This document shows, in pieces, positions 15,156 to 24,249 of a DNA stretch of 64,000 bases. The position numbers and the translations under genes were made by a program. Below the pieces are notes generated by a model. It was not told the origin of the DNA and ran no database searches. It was given only the letters and a program-made list of their open reading frames with translations. The stretch is taken from the NCBI GenBank assembly GCA_017464645.1, contig JAFTZF010000024.1, forward strand, positions 1 to 64,000, given 5' to 3'. Position 1 is the stretch's first letter; each line of letters opens with the position of its first letter. The DNA comes from Lachnospiraceae bacterium (lineage in GTDB: Bacteria; Bacillota_A; Clostridia; Lachnospirales; Lachnospiraceae).

Positions 15156-16544
15156 TTATTGACTATACGCGGACTTCAAGCAGGTGTCGCAATAGCCATC
15201 CCCATTGCCGTCCCAATGATTACAGGTAGCCGGATTCTGACCCTGGCTGACTACGATCTTTACTTTTTCATCCAGGTAATATCTTCCCGTACTCTGGCTC
15301 ACTACGCGGCCCCATTCCGATGCCTTCGTATACGTATATTCTACTGTCACGTAAAGGAAGCCCTTGGCGCTCAAGGTGTCATAGGCCTCATTGAACATCA
15401 TTCCCGTTACATTGGGAACACTCCTATATCCTCGTCCGCCGCTGATATACACTGTAATAATGGTATCTTTTGCACTTTCATCAATCACTGTACCGCCCGC
15501 CGGCTCTGTACGGATGACTTTTCCCTCGGCAACATGGCTGGTATATTCTGTGGCAAATTTCACATGATCCCGCCACTTTAATTCTTTGTACTGAGCCAGC
15601 AGTTTCGTGTTGGCCTCAGTTCTGGTAAGTCCCACTACATCTGCCACAACAAAGTATTTACCCTTGCTGATCACCAGGTTCACCTGGGTACCTTCTTTTA
15701 CTTCTACGCCTGCGCCCACGCTCTGGGATGCCACCAGCCCCAGGGCCACCTCATTGTTGACCTTCTCTTCGATGGTGCCCTGCTTCAGGCCCGCCTGTTT
15801 TAACTTGACCTCAGCCTCCGCCTGGGTCAGTCCTGCCACGTTAGGTACGGTTACCAGTTTGATCTCCGGACCTTTGCTGACGCTGATCCACACTTCTGTG
15901 CCCTTTGCCAGCTCTTCGCCGGCTGCCGGCTCTGTGGAAATGACCTGGCCCACCTCTACGGTGTCGCTGAAATCTACCTTCACACTGGGAACCAGACCCA
16001 AGGTCTTTAATTTGCCCACAAGTTCCAGTTCCGTCAGTCCTGCCGCGTCGGGCACCACCACCAGACCGTTTCCGCTGCTGATATTTACCTTAACGGTGGT
16101 ATTTGGCTCCACTTTGGTGCCTGCCTCGATCTGCTGAGCCATGATCAGGCCTTCCTCATACTCCTGAGACTCTCTGTTCTCGCCAAAAGCAATTCCAAGG
16201 CCCAGACCGTTTAATATCTCTTTTGCTTCCAGATAACTTTTACCAAGTACATCGGGAACTTCTACAGTGTTTTCTGCCTCTTCTGTGGCTTCAGTATCCA
16301 CCATCGGAGTCTCTGTACCTTCAGAACCTATATTTCCAAAATCAACCGTCTTGAAGATCACAACAAAAACCGCGATGGCAAGAGCCAATGCCAGAATAGC
16401 TCCACCGATTATTATGAATTTTTCTTTTTTAGACTTCCAGCCTGTATCTTGTCCTCCATCTTCCGGAAAAATCTCTTCTTCAAAGTTTGCCTGTTCTTCT
16501 GCGCTCATACTCTTTTCAAACTCATCATTCAAAGATTTCTTCAT
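15156..16544 (-). CDS. Kinase-less PASTA-repeat membrane protein
   Basis: The product has 462 residues: a short acidic cytoplasmic tail (1-42), one helix (about 43-64), then five extracellular PASTA repeats from about residue 94 to 440. It ends in a Cys-rich HWDGNGDGYCDTC motif. The first repeat is very similar to the first PASTA repeat of the nearby PrkC (GLGLGIAFGE, then YEEG and IEAGT). The PrkC C-terminus carries the same D-x-N-x-DG-x-CD-x-C tail. This points to duplication of the kinase ectodomain. It is the gene after thiN in the same cluster. It may bind muropeptides or lipid II and modulate the kinase. That role is inferred. Confidence 0.88.
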   Translation of the reverse strand: MKKSLNDEFEKSMSAEEQANFEEEIFPEDGGQDTGWKSKKEKFIIIGGAILALALAIAVFVVIFKTVDFGNIGSEGTETPMVDTEATEEAENTVEVPDVLGKSYLEAKEILNGLGLGIAFGENRESQEYEEGLIMAQQIEAGTKVEPNTTVKVNISSGNGLVVVPDAAGLTELELVGKLKTLGLVPSVKVDFSDTVEVGQVISTEPAAGEELAKGTEVWISVSKGPEIKLVTVPNVAGLTQAEAEVKLKQAGLKQGTIEEKVNNEVALGLVASQSVGAGVEVKEGTQVNLVISKGKYFVVADVVGLTRTEANTKLLAQYKELKWRDHVKFATEYTSHVAEGKVIRTEPAGGTVIDESAKDTIITVYISGGRGYRSVPNVTGMMFNEAYDTLSAKGFLYVTVEYTYTKASEWGRVVSQSTGRYYLDEKVKIVVSQGQNPATCNHWDGNGDGYCDTCLKSAYSQ

Positions 16545-16561
16545 AGATTTACCTCTCTTCC

Positions 16562-17224
16562 TCAGTCCCTGGATTCGATTAACATCAGAACTCCCTGGGA
16601 AAATGTAATGTGCGCTTCCCGGTCCACAATTTCATTGCTTACACCCAGGCCTGCGCTTTCTGTACTGGTAAACGTGTGATTGGTAAGAGGATACTTGAAT
16701 CCCTTCAAGCTGACTTCCTCCACCGTAGTGGTCAATGGCAGCAGTGATACATATCTGCCGTACTGCTCTTCTTTCTTGATCGTAAGAGGCTCCCGGATCA
16801 GCCGCACCCGGTTTTGGGCATCTAAAAGTGCACAGGGTACTCCTGCTTTCATGGCCAATGCCATGGTCTGCACATTGCCGATGGTGTGATCCAAGCGGCT
16901 TCCCATTCCTCCCAGGATGGTGATTTCCGTGCTGCCCAATTCCAGTGCCAGTTCCACCGCTATCTGGGTGTCTGTGGAATCTTTTACCGGATCAAAGGTG
17001 CGGATTTCAATCTCTGTATTATGCTCTCGATACCAGCTGATAACTTCAGTATCTACACTATCAAAATCTCCCACAATGTGGGTGGGGAGAATCTGATGAC
17101 GATACAAAAATTCCAGACCCTTGTCCACTCCGATCAGCCGGTCATAGGTATTTCTTTTTAGAAAAAAGAGGGCAAAGTCCTCTTGGATATTGCCCCCGCT
17201 TACGATTACTGTATGGATTCTCAT
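16562..17224 (-). CDS. thiN: Thiamine diphosphokinase
   Basis: The 220-residue enzyme transfers pyrophosphate from ATP to thiamine to give thiamine diphosphate. Signatures are the N-terminal VSGGNIQED, the metal-binding HIVGDFDSVD near residue 55, DSTDTQIAVE, and the thiamine-site GGMGSRLDHTIGN. Length is standard. The ATG overlaps the rpe stop (ATGA). Placement after rpe and rsgA is the conserved Firmicutes order. Confidence 0.95.
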   Translation of the reverse strand: MRIHTVIVSGGNIQEDFALFFLKRNTYDRLIGVDKGLEFLYRHQILPTHIVGDFDSVDTEVISWYREHNTEIEIRTFDPVKDSTDTQIAVELALELGSTEITILGGMGSRLDHTIGNVQTMALAMKAGVPCALLDAQNRVRLIREPLTIKKEEQYGRYVSLLPLTTTVEEVSLKGFKYPLTNHTFTSTESAGLGVSNEIVDREAHITFSQGVLMLIESRD

Positions 17225-17874
17225 GGATTCATAACCTTTAAAAAGTCTTTTACGTTCTGCTCCACGTCGCCTGCAAAAATGGCTGAGCCGGCTACGATCA
17301 CATTGGCTCCTGCATCCAGTACGGTCTGCAGGTTGCTCAGTTTCACGCCGCCATCCACTTCGATATCGATGGAAAGTCCCCGCTCATCGATCATCTTACG
17401 CAGATCCTGAATCTTGCGAGTGCTGCTTTCAATATATTTCTGACCGCCAAAGCCCGGGTTTACAGACATGAGCAGTACCATGTCCAGGTCCTCCAGAATG
17501 TACTCCAGCTCGGTCAGCGGTGTGGCCGGATTCAGTACTACACCGGCTTTCAGGCCTTTTTCCTTAATAGCTGCCACGGTACGGTTCAGATGCTTACAGG
17601 CCTCCGCATGTACGGTAATGATATCTGCGCCGCAGGCTGCAAATTCATCAATGTAGCGGCCCGGCTCAGTGATCATCAGATGCACATCCAGAACCATATC
17701 TGTCACTTTCCGAATGGCAGAGATCAGAGGCATGCCAAAAGAGATACTGGGAACGAAATCGCCGTCCATTACATCAATGTGCAGATACTGGGCCCCTGCC
17801 CGTTCTACTCTTTTAACATCTTCCTCCAGGTGTGCGAAATCCGCAGATAAAACAGATGGTGATAATACGTTCAT
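17221..17874 (-). CDS. rpe: Ribulose-phosphate 3-epimerase
   Basis: The 217-residue TIM-barrel enzyme of the non-oxidative pentose phosphate pathway interconverts ribulose-5-P and xylulose-5-P. It shows LSADFAHLEEDV, HIDVMDGDFVPSISFG (metal and catalytic Asp), VHLMI and MSVNPGFGGQKYI, then the phosphate-binding VDGGV and VAGSAIF loops. It starts at an ATG behind GGAGG. It lies between rsgA (1-base gap) and thiN (overlap). Confidence 0.96.
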   Translation of the reverse strand: MNVLSPSVLSADFAHLEEDVKRVERAGAQYLHIDVMDGDFVPSISFGMPLISAIRKVTDMVLDVHLMITEPGRYIDEFAACGADIITVHAEACKHLNRTVAAIKEKGLKAGVVLNPATPLTELEYILEDLDMVLLMSVNPGFGGQKYIESSTRKIQDLRKMIDERGLSIDIEVDGGVKLSNLQTVLDAGANVIVAGSAIFAGDVEQNVKDFLKVMNP

Positions 17875-17875
17875 A

Positions 17876-18754
17876 CTAATACTTCCTCCTTTGCTTTAAT
17901 TCCTCATATAAATTCACGTAATTCTCATAGCGGCTCCGGCTGATCTTTCCTTTTGCCAGAGCTTCTTTTACCATGCAGCCCGGTTCCTTCACATGCTGAC
18001 ATCCCTGGAACCGGCAGCATTCCCGGTATTCTTCGAACTCCGGAAAATACTCCTGCAATTCTTCCTTTTCAAAATCCGTAATGTACAGGGAACTGAATCC
18101 TGGTGTATCACAGATATAGCCGCCCTCCACCACAAAAAGCTCGCTGTGGCGGGTGGTATGCCGGCCACGCTCAATCTTCTCGCTGATGGCTCCTGTCTCC
18201 ATCTGAGTCCAGGGCTGAAGCAGATTGATCAAAGAGGATTTTCCCACACCGGAAGGCCCTGCTACTACTGTGGTCTTCCCGGCCAGATGCTTCTCTATCT
18301 CCTGAATCCCATCTTCTTCCAAAGCACTGGTGAAAAGAATCTCATAACCGCAGGGCTCGTAAATCTCCCGCAGCTTCTGAACCTCCTCCTCAGAGACCAT
18401 ATCCTTTTTATTAAAGCAGATCAGCGTCTGTACCTGCTGGCGCTCCATCATAATGAGAAACCGATCCAGAAGGTTTAAATTGGGCTTTGGTTTCGCTGCC
18501 GCAAAAATAACAAGTGCCTGATCGACATTAGCCACCGCAGGACGAACCAAGGCATTCCTCCTGGGAAGAATCTCCGTTAAATTGCCCAACCCGGCTTCTT
18601 CATCAAGCACTGTAATTTCCACATCATCCCCAACCAGAGGCTTGATGCTCTGGTTGCGGAAAATGCCTTTTGCTTTACATTCATATAATCCGGATCCTGC
18701 CACATGCACGTAGTAGAATCCGGCAATTCCTTTTACAATTTTTCCCTGTACCAT
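17876..18754 (-). CDS. rsgA: Ribosome small subunit-dependent GTPase A
   Basis: The 292-residue circularly permuted GTPase acts in late 30S maturation. An N-terminal OB fold (about 1-65) precedes the G domain with motif order G4 (NKKD), G1 (GPSGVGKSSLIN) and G3 (DTPGF). The C-terminal zinc knuckle CRFQGCQHVKEPGC is complete. The ribosome binding site is weak. It lies 15 bp after prkC, the order known from Bacillus, where PrkC phosphorylates this GTPase. Confidence 0.96.
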   Translation of the reverse strand: MVQGKIVKGIAGFYYVHVAGSGLYECKAKGIFRNQSIKPLVGDDVEITVLDEEAGLGNLTEILPRRNALVRPAVANVDQALVIFAAAKPKPNLNLLDRFLIMMERQQVQTLICFNKKDMVSEEEVQKLREIYEPCGYEILFTSALEEDGIQEIEKHLAGKTTVVAGPSGVGKSSLINLLQPWTQMETGAISEKIERGRHTTRHSELFVVEGGYICDTPGFSSLYITDFEKEELQEYFPEFEEYRECCRFQGCQHVKEPGCMVKEALAKGKISRSRYENYVNLYEELKQRRKY

Positions 18755-18769
18755 AAAACACGTTCTTTA

Positions 18770-21109
18770 TTACGGTGTAGTAGCAGTACCGGTGGAAAGT
18801 CCCGTCTTTCCGCAAACGTCACAGGTGCCGTCTGTATTCACATCTGTGTGGGTATCACACTCCTTAGGACCAATGCTGACAGAAATCTCAATGGTATCAC
18901 CCTTGGCAGCTGTACCAATGTCCTGTGATACAACGGTTCCCTTATCGGAAAGGGTTCCATATACACCGGTAACACTTGCATAGAGACCTACTTCTCCCAG
19001 TGCTGCAATTGCTTCTGATTCTGTCTTACCGATCACATTGGGAATGGTAACACCTGTATTCTTGGAGCCCTTGCTGACGGTAACGGTCAATGTCTGATCC
19101 TGGGTCATATCGTCATCTGCAATGGAAGTAGAAATTACATAGCCCTTGGTTACTGCATCGCTGAACTCGTATTCTACGGTATAGGTAAATACACCTGCTC
19201 CCTCGAACAGCTTATCCAGCGCTGCAATGGCATTTGCCTCTGTCATTCCCGCATATTTTCCTACCTTGATCTTCAGACCCTTGCTGACAGTAAAGTCAAT
19301 GAGGGTTCCTTCTTCTACTTCTTTGCCCGCTTCTGTTTTCTGTGCAGCAACATAATCCTTTGGAATGGTGTAGCTGTATTCCTGTGAAATGGTTCCCTGC
19401 TCCAGGTTTGCTTCTTCCAGTTTCTCCAAAGCACGGCTCAGCGGACGGCCTACCAGATCCGGCATCTCAACCATCTTCTTATCCGGTCCCTTACTGATAA
19501 CCACCTTCACTACGCTTCCCTTTTCTACCGGAACACCTGCCTTAGGTGTAGTGGAAATAACCTTACCCTTTGCAACGGTATCACTGAATGATGTAACTAC
19601 ATCGGGACTCAGACCAATAGAAGTCAGATTTGCTGTTGCATTTGCTTCTGTCAGACCAACTACATCCAACACAGCTACTTTCTCGCCGCCGCTGCAGATA
19701 TCTACTTTAATAGTGGTATTCTTTTCTACCTCTGTACCGGCTTCTATATCCTGATCCATAATCTGACCTTCTTCATAATCGTCAGACTCTCTTGTCTCTC
19801 CAAAGGCAATACCCAGACCCAGCTCATTCAACAGGTCTTTTGCTTCGGAATAGCTCTTACCTGTCAAATCCGGAACTTCTACAGTCTCATCCTCCAGTAC
19901 ATCCTCAATATTGATGTCATCCTTTGGTGTTTCATTATTTCCGTCGTTAGACTTGCCAATACCAAACAGTTTAAAGATGATCACGAAGATAATGATAACA
20001 ATGATCACTGCAGCTGCAATACCGCCGATGGTCATGATCTTCTCCAGACGACGATCCATTCCTTCATCCTCATCATCCTCATCTTCGGTTTCTTCTGCAT
20101 TGTTTTCGTAATCCTCGTCTTCTTCATCGTCGTCCATATCTGCATAGAGATGCTCCACGTCTAACACGCCACCTGCCAGGCCTGTACCTGCTGCGCTGTT
20201 TATCTCTCTCTTGATACGGCCCAGATCATCTTCGGTGATTGCTACTGTCTTAGCACCGCCTGCCATCACCGGTTTGATGAAGTTCACATCCGGAGTAATC
20301 AGGGACTGCTTCAGATCTGCAATCAGCTCACCAATATTTGCGTAACGGCGATCCGGACTCTTCTCTGTACATTTCATGATGATCTGCTCCAGGCTCACCG
20401 GTACATCAGAAGCATAGACTCTGGGAGAAACCATCTCTTCCTGCAGATGCTTCACCGCTACCACAACGGTAGTCTCACCGTCAAAGGGTACACGGCCGGT
20501 AACCATCTCATACAGCACGATACCCAGAGAGTAAATATCACTCTTGGAATCACTGTAGCCTCCTCTTGCCTGCTCGGGAGATGTATAGTGTACAGAACCC
20601 ATAGCTGCAGAGGTATTGGTATTGGCAGAAACAGATTTGGCAATACCAAAGTCTGTTACTTTTACTTTTCCTTCTTTGGAGATCATAATATTCTGGGGCT
20701 TAATATCCCGGTGAATAATATGATTGTTATGGGCAACTTCCAGGCCGGAAGATACCTGAATAGCAATACTGGTTGCTTCCTTTACAGTCAGTCTGCCCTT
20801 TCTTTCGATGTAATTTTTCAGAGTGATGCCTTCCACCAGCTCCATAACGATGTATTTGGCATTCTGTTCATCGCCTACATCATAAACATTTACAATATTG
20901 GGATGTGCCAGAGCGGCTGCCGCCTGGGCCTCTTCTTTAAATTTACGGACAAAATTTTTGTCCTCTACGAATTCGTCCTTCAAGACCTTGATTGCTACCA
21001 GACGATTCAGCTTATGGTCTTTGCCTTTGAATACGTCAGACATACCGCCGGAACCGATTTTTTCCAGTATCTCATAACGATCCCCAAAAAACATTCCTAT
21101 TCTTATCAT
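18770..21109 (-). CDS. prkC: PASTA-domain Ser/Thr protein kinase (Stk1/PrkC)
   Basis: The product has 779 residues. The Hanks kinase domain spans 1-270 with the glycine loop IGSGGMSDVFKG, Lys41, HRDIKPQN (Asp135), DFG at 153-155 and the TSPEQARGG activation end. A very acidic linker at 326-350 precedes a membrane helix at about 359-379. Five extracellular PASTA repeats run from about 410 to 750, ending in a Cys-rich DVNTDGTCDVCG tail. The ATG follows GAGGTG. The cognate phosphatase lies directly upstream. The kinase senses cell-wall fragments or lipid II and controls wall synthesis, dormancy exit and translation factors in related bacteria. Confidence 0.96.
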   Translation of the reverse strand: MIRIGMFFGDRYEILEKIGSGGMSDVFKGKDHKLNRLVAIKVLKDEFVEDKNFVRKFKEEAQAAAALAHPNIVNVYDVGDEQNAKYIVMELVEGITLKNYIERKGRLTVKEATSIAIQVSSGLEVAHNNHIIHRDIKPQNIMISKEGKVKVTDFGIAKSVSANTNTSAAMGSVHYTSPEQARGGYSDSKSDIYSLGIVLYEMVTGRVPFDGETTVVVAVKHLQEEMVSPRVYASDVPVSLEQIIMKCTEKSPDRRYANIGELIADLKQSLITPDVNFIKPVMAGGAKTVAITEDDLGRIKREINSAAGTGLAGGVLDVEHLYADMDDDEEDEDYENNAEETEDEDDEDEGMDRRLEKIMTIGGIAAAVIIVIIIFVIIFKLFGIGKSNDGNNETPKDDINIEDVLEDETVEVPDLTGKSYSEAKDLLNELGLGIAFGETRESDDYEEGQIMDQDIEAGTEVEKNTTIKVDICSGGEKVAVLDVVGLTEANATANLTSIGLSPDVVTSFSDTVAKGKVISTTPKAGVPVEKGSVVKVVISKGPDKKMVEMPDLVGRPLSRALEKLEEANLEQGTISQEYSYTIPKDYVAAQKTEAGKEVEEGTLIDFTVSKGLKIKVGKYAGMTEANAIAALDKLFEGAGVFTYTVEYEFSDAVTKGYVISTSIADDDMTQDQTLTVTVSKGSKNTGVTIPNVIGKTESEAIAALGEVGLYASVTGVYGTLSDKGTVVSQDIGTAAKGDTIEISVSIGPKECDTHTDVNTDGTCDVCGKTGLSTGTATTP

Positions 21110-21113
21110 TTTT

Positions 21114-21851
21114 TCACCTCATTTTTTCTTGCTCAATTACTATGACTGCAATGTTATCTTTTCCGCCGTTTTTGTTGGCTGCCAAAATCAGTTTCTGAGC
21201 CTTTTTCTTTGGCGTACTTTGTCCTTTCATGATACCTTCTATCTCTGCATCCTCCAGCATGCTGGTCAATCCATCAGAGCACAGAAGCAGGCATTCTCCT
21301 TCACCAAGCGATGTGTCGAAATAATCCGGTTCTACCCGTTCTGACACTCCGACTGCTCGTGTGATAATGTTTCTGTCCGGATGATTTCTGGCTTCCTCCC
21401 TGGAAAGCTCTCCTAAACGAACCATCTCTTCCACCAATGAGTGATCCTGGGTAACCTGCTCAATAGAATCCCCCACTTTATATAAACGGCTGTCACCTAT
21501 ATTTACTACATAGGCAGTTTGTTTTTCTTCATCTACTGTGGCAATGACCAGGGTCGTTCCCATGCCCGCATACTCCAGGGACTCTTCTGCCTTTTCCCGG
21601 AGCTTCTGGTTGGCATACTGCACAGCTCCTTTCAAAATCTGAAAGGGGTTGGTCTGCATACTCTTGGATACAGCCTCCCGAACCATGGTAACTGTATATT
21701 CCGAGGCCAAATCCCCAGCCTTATGGCCGCCCATACCGTCTGCCACCATAAACAGATTTGGCAGATTGCCCACCGGGCTCTCTGAGATAAAGAAGTAGTC
21801 CTGATTGATGCTGCGCACCTGACCTACATCTTTCATTCCATATGCCGTCAA
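21114..21851 (-). CDS. prpC: PP2C-family Ser/Thr protein phosphatase (Stp/PrpC)
   Basis: The 245-residue Mn-dependent phosphatase opposes PrkC. Metal and phosphate motifs are in order: RSINQDYF, MVADGMGGHKAGD, YAGMGTTLV, NIGDSRLY, LLLCSDGLTSML and GGKDNIAVIVI. The start is a TTG at 21851 with GGGAGGGAA upstream; an ATG five codons later is the alternative. It overlaps the rlmN stop by 4 nt and lies 4 nt before prkC, so writer and eraser are made from one message. Confidence 0.95.
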   Translation of the reverse strand: MTAYGMKDVGQVRSINQDYFFISESPVGNLPNLFMVADGMGGHKAGDLASEYTVTMVREAVSKSMQTNPFQILKGAVQYANQKLREKAEESLEYAGMGTTLVIATVDEEKQTAYVVNIGDSRLYKVGDSIEQVTQDHSLVEEMVRLGELSREEARNHPDRNIITRAVGVSERVEPDYFDTSLGEGECLLLCSDGLTSMLEDAEIEGIMKGQSTPKKKAQKLILAANKNGGKDNIAVIVIEQEKMR

Positions 21852-22900
21852 TTTGGTTCCCTCCCTTCCATGTAACTTTTACGAAGCTGTCCGCAGGCGC
21901 CGTCAATGTCGCGCCCCATTTCCCTTCTTATAGTAACATTTATTCCGTATTTTTCAAGTTTATTTTTAAAATTGTCGATAACTTTTTTGTCGGGTTGTGT
22001 AAATTTACGCTCTGTTACAGGGTTTACAGGTATTAAGTTTACATGACAATTTAAGGAACCAATCAGCTCTTTCAGTTGCTTTGCATCCTCCGGTGTATCG
22101 TTTACACCGCCCACCAGGCTGTATTCAAAGGTAATCCTCCGACCGGTTCTTTCAAAATAAACCCTGCATGCATCCACCACCTCTTCCAGATGGTACTTGT
22201 TGGCAATAGGCATCAGCTCCCGCCTTTTTTCCTGAGTGGCCGCGTGCAGGGACAAGGCCAGGGTGATCTGCAGATCCTCCTCTGCCAGCCGCAGCATGTT
22301 TGGCACAATGCCGCAGGTGGACACGGTGATATTCCGCTGACTGATGTGCAGGCCCTTTTCACAGCTGAGCAGCTGGATAAAACGAATGAGATTATCATAA
22401 TTATCCAGAGGCTCGCCTGTTCCCATGACCACCACATTGGACACCCGCTCCCCGGACCACTGCTGAATCCGATAAATCTGCTCCAGCATCTCCGAAGGCC
22501 GCAGGGATCGCTCCAGACCTCCTATGGTGGATGCGCAGAAGCGGCAGCCCATGCGGCAGCCCGCCTGGGAAGAAATACACACGGAATTTCCATGCTTATA
22601 TTTCATAAGTACACTTTCAATTACCAACCCGTCCGGCAGCCGGAACAGGAACTTGCAGGTGCCGTCGATCTGAGATGTCTGCACCTCCACCAGTTCCAGG
22701 GTGATATATTCACACCGCTGCTGCAGGGTTTCTTTGAAAGCTTTTGATAAATTTGTCATTTCCTCAAATCCGGCCGCCAGCTTTTCATGCATCCAGTTAA
22801 AGAGCTGGGCAGCCCGAAATGGCTTTTCACCAAGGCCCTTGACTTCTTCTGTCAATTCCTCTAAGGTCAGGGACTTGATATCAACTTTTGTTTCCATCAT
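21848..22900 (-). CDS. rlmN: Dual-specificity 23S rRNA/tRNA adenine-C2 methyltransferase
   Basis: The 350-residue radical SAM enzyme methylates A2503 of 23S rRNA and A37 of some tRNAs. The cluster motif CRMGCRFC gives the C-x3-C-x2-C triad. GTGEPLDNYDN is the SAM-binding GEP motif. SLHAATQEKRRELMP and the catalytic cysteine region near the C-terminus (GRDIDGACGQL) are present. That cysteine distinguishes RlmN/Cfr from ordinary radical SAM proteins. The ATG overlaps the rsmB stop. Confidence 0.96.
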   Translation of the reverse strand: MMETKVDIKSLTLEELTEEVKGLGEKPFRAAQLFNWMHEKLAAGFEEMTNLSKAFKETLQQRCEYITLELVEVQTSQIDGTCKFLFRLPDGLVIESVLMKYKHGNSVCISSQAGCRMGCRFCASTIGGLERSLRPSEMLEQIYRIQQWSGERVSNVVVMGTGEPLDNYDNLIRFIQLLSCEKGLHISQRNITVSTCGIVPNMLRLAEEDLQITLALSLHAATQEKRRELMPIANKYHLEEVVDACRVYFERTGRRITFEYSLVGGVNDTPEDAKQLKELIGSLNCHVNLIPVNPVTERKFTQPDKKVIDNFKNKLEKYGINVTIRREMGRDIDGACGQLRKSYMEGREPN

Positions 22901-24249
22901 TTGTCTTTTCTCCGAAGCTTTGCAATAAAAAATCCGTCATTTCCCTGTTTGCCCGGAAGCAGCTGACACATACCGCTCTTTCGGCTCTCCTCACCCGCAA
23001 AGGCCCCCAGCACCTCCGGAAGCTCTGCAGGTTCAAAAGGATACTTCTGCAAAAACCACCGGACATTTTCCTCATTTTCCTCCGGATTAATGGTACAGGT
23101 GCTGTACACCAGGGTTCCGCCCGGCTTTACATACTGCCAGATGGTCCCCAGTATCTGCCTCTGCAGCCCTGCCAATGATACAAGGCTCTCCGGTGTTGCC
23201 CGATACTTGATGTCCGGCTTCTTACCCAGGACACCAAGACCTGAACAGGGCAGATCAGCCAGTACCACATCCGCCTGAGCCATCATGGCTTCATCCGGCC
23301 GTGTAGCATCAAACACCTTCGTGCGAATATTGGTAAGTCCGCTTCTCTCAATATTTTCTTCAATGAGCCGGACCTTGTAATCCGTCAGATCTCTGGCCTC
23401 CACCAGGCCGGTTCCATTCAGCTTTTCCGCCAGATGAGTGGCCTTTCCTCCCGGGGCTGCGCATACATCCAGGCAAAAGTCGCCTTCCTTTGGATCAGCT
23501 GCCTCTGCCACCAGCATGGAGCTGATGTCCTGAACGGAAAACAGCCCTTCCCGGAACGCAGGAATCCGCTTCAGGGAATCAAACTTGCGGATCCGCAATG
23601 CATAGGGCAATCCCTGTACTTCTGCTGTCTCAATTCCCTCTGCCTCCAGCTGCTCCTTCAGCTCCGCAGGCGCAGTGCGCCCGGTATGGATGCGGACAGT
23701 GGTGTCTGTGGCCTGAAGAAAGCCCTCCAGCATCTCCTCCGTAAGCTCCCGCCCATAGGCTGCAAGCCAGCGCTCTGTCAGCCACTGGGGCATGGAATAG
23801 CGCACAGATAAATGCTCAGCAACCCGGCTCTTAGGCGGGTACTGTACCTCTCCAAGACCCCGTACAATGCTTCGAAGTACGCCGTTTACAAAGCCGGAAA
23901 GGCTGGAAAAGCCCTTTTTCTTGGCCAGCTTTACTGCCTCATTGCACACGGCAGAATCGGGCACACTGTCCATATATTTAATCTGGTACACCGACATCCG
24001 CAAAATATTTCGGATGACCGGCTTCATCTTATTTACTTTGACTTTCGAGAACTGATTGATGATATGATCCAGCTCCAGCATCCGCTCCAGGGTTCCTTCC
24101 GTCACCCGGGTCAGAAAGGCCCGCTCCTGCTTTTCCAGATACTGATATTTGTCCAGCACATTTCGCAGGGCCACATGGCTGAATTCCTTCTGACCGGTTA
24201 CCTCCAGCAGAATCCCCAGGCACAATTCTCTTACGTCTATCTTAGTCAT
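22897..24249 (-). CDS. rsmB: 16S rRNA (cytosine-967-C5) methyltransferase
   Basis: The 450-residue product has an N-terminal NusB-like RNA-binding domain (about 1-140) and a Rossmann methyltransferase domain. The SAM motif DVCAAPGGKATHLAE, DLPCSGLGVLGKKPD and YSTCTINPEENEE are intact; the last two hold the two catalytic cysteines of the RsmB/NSUN family. The chosen ATG at 24249 overlaps the upstream metallopeptidase stop by 8 nt. Longer in-frame starts would run deep into that gene. Confidence 0.95.
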   Translation of the reverse strand: MTKIDVRELCLGILLEVTGQKEFSHVALRNVLDKYQYLEKQERAFLTRVTEGTLERMLELDHIINQFSKVKVNKMKPVIRNILRMSVYQIKYMDSVPDSAVCNEAVKLAKKKGFSSLSGFVNGVLRSIVRGLGEVQYPPKSRVAEHLSVRYSMPQWLTERWLAAYGRELTEEMLEGFLQATDTTVRIHTGRTAPAELKEQLEAEGIETAEVQGLPYALRIRKFDSLKRIPAFREGLFSVQDISSMLVAEAADPKEGDFCLDVCAAPGGKATHLAEKLNGTGLVEARDLTDYKVRLIEENIERSGLTNIRTKVFDATRPDEAMMAQADVVLADLPCSGLGVLGKKPDIKYRATPESLVSLAGLQRQILGTIWQYVKPGGTLVYSTCTINPEENEENVRWFLQKYPFEPAELPEVLGAFAGEESRKSGMCQLLPGKQGNDGFFIAKLRRKDK

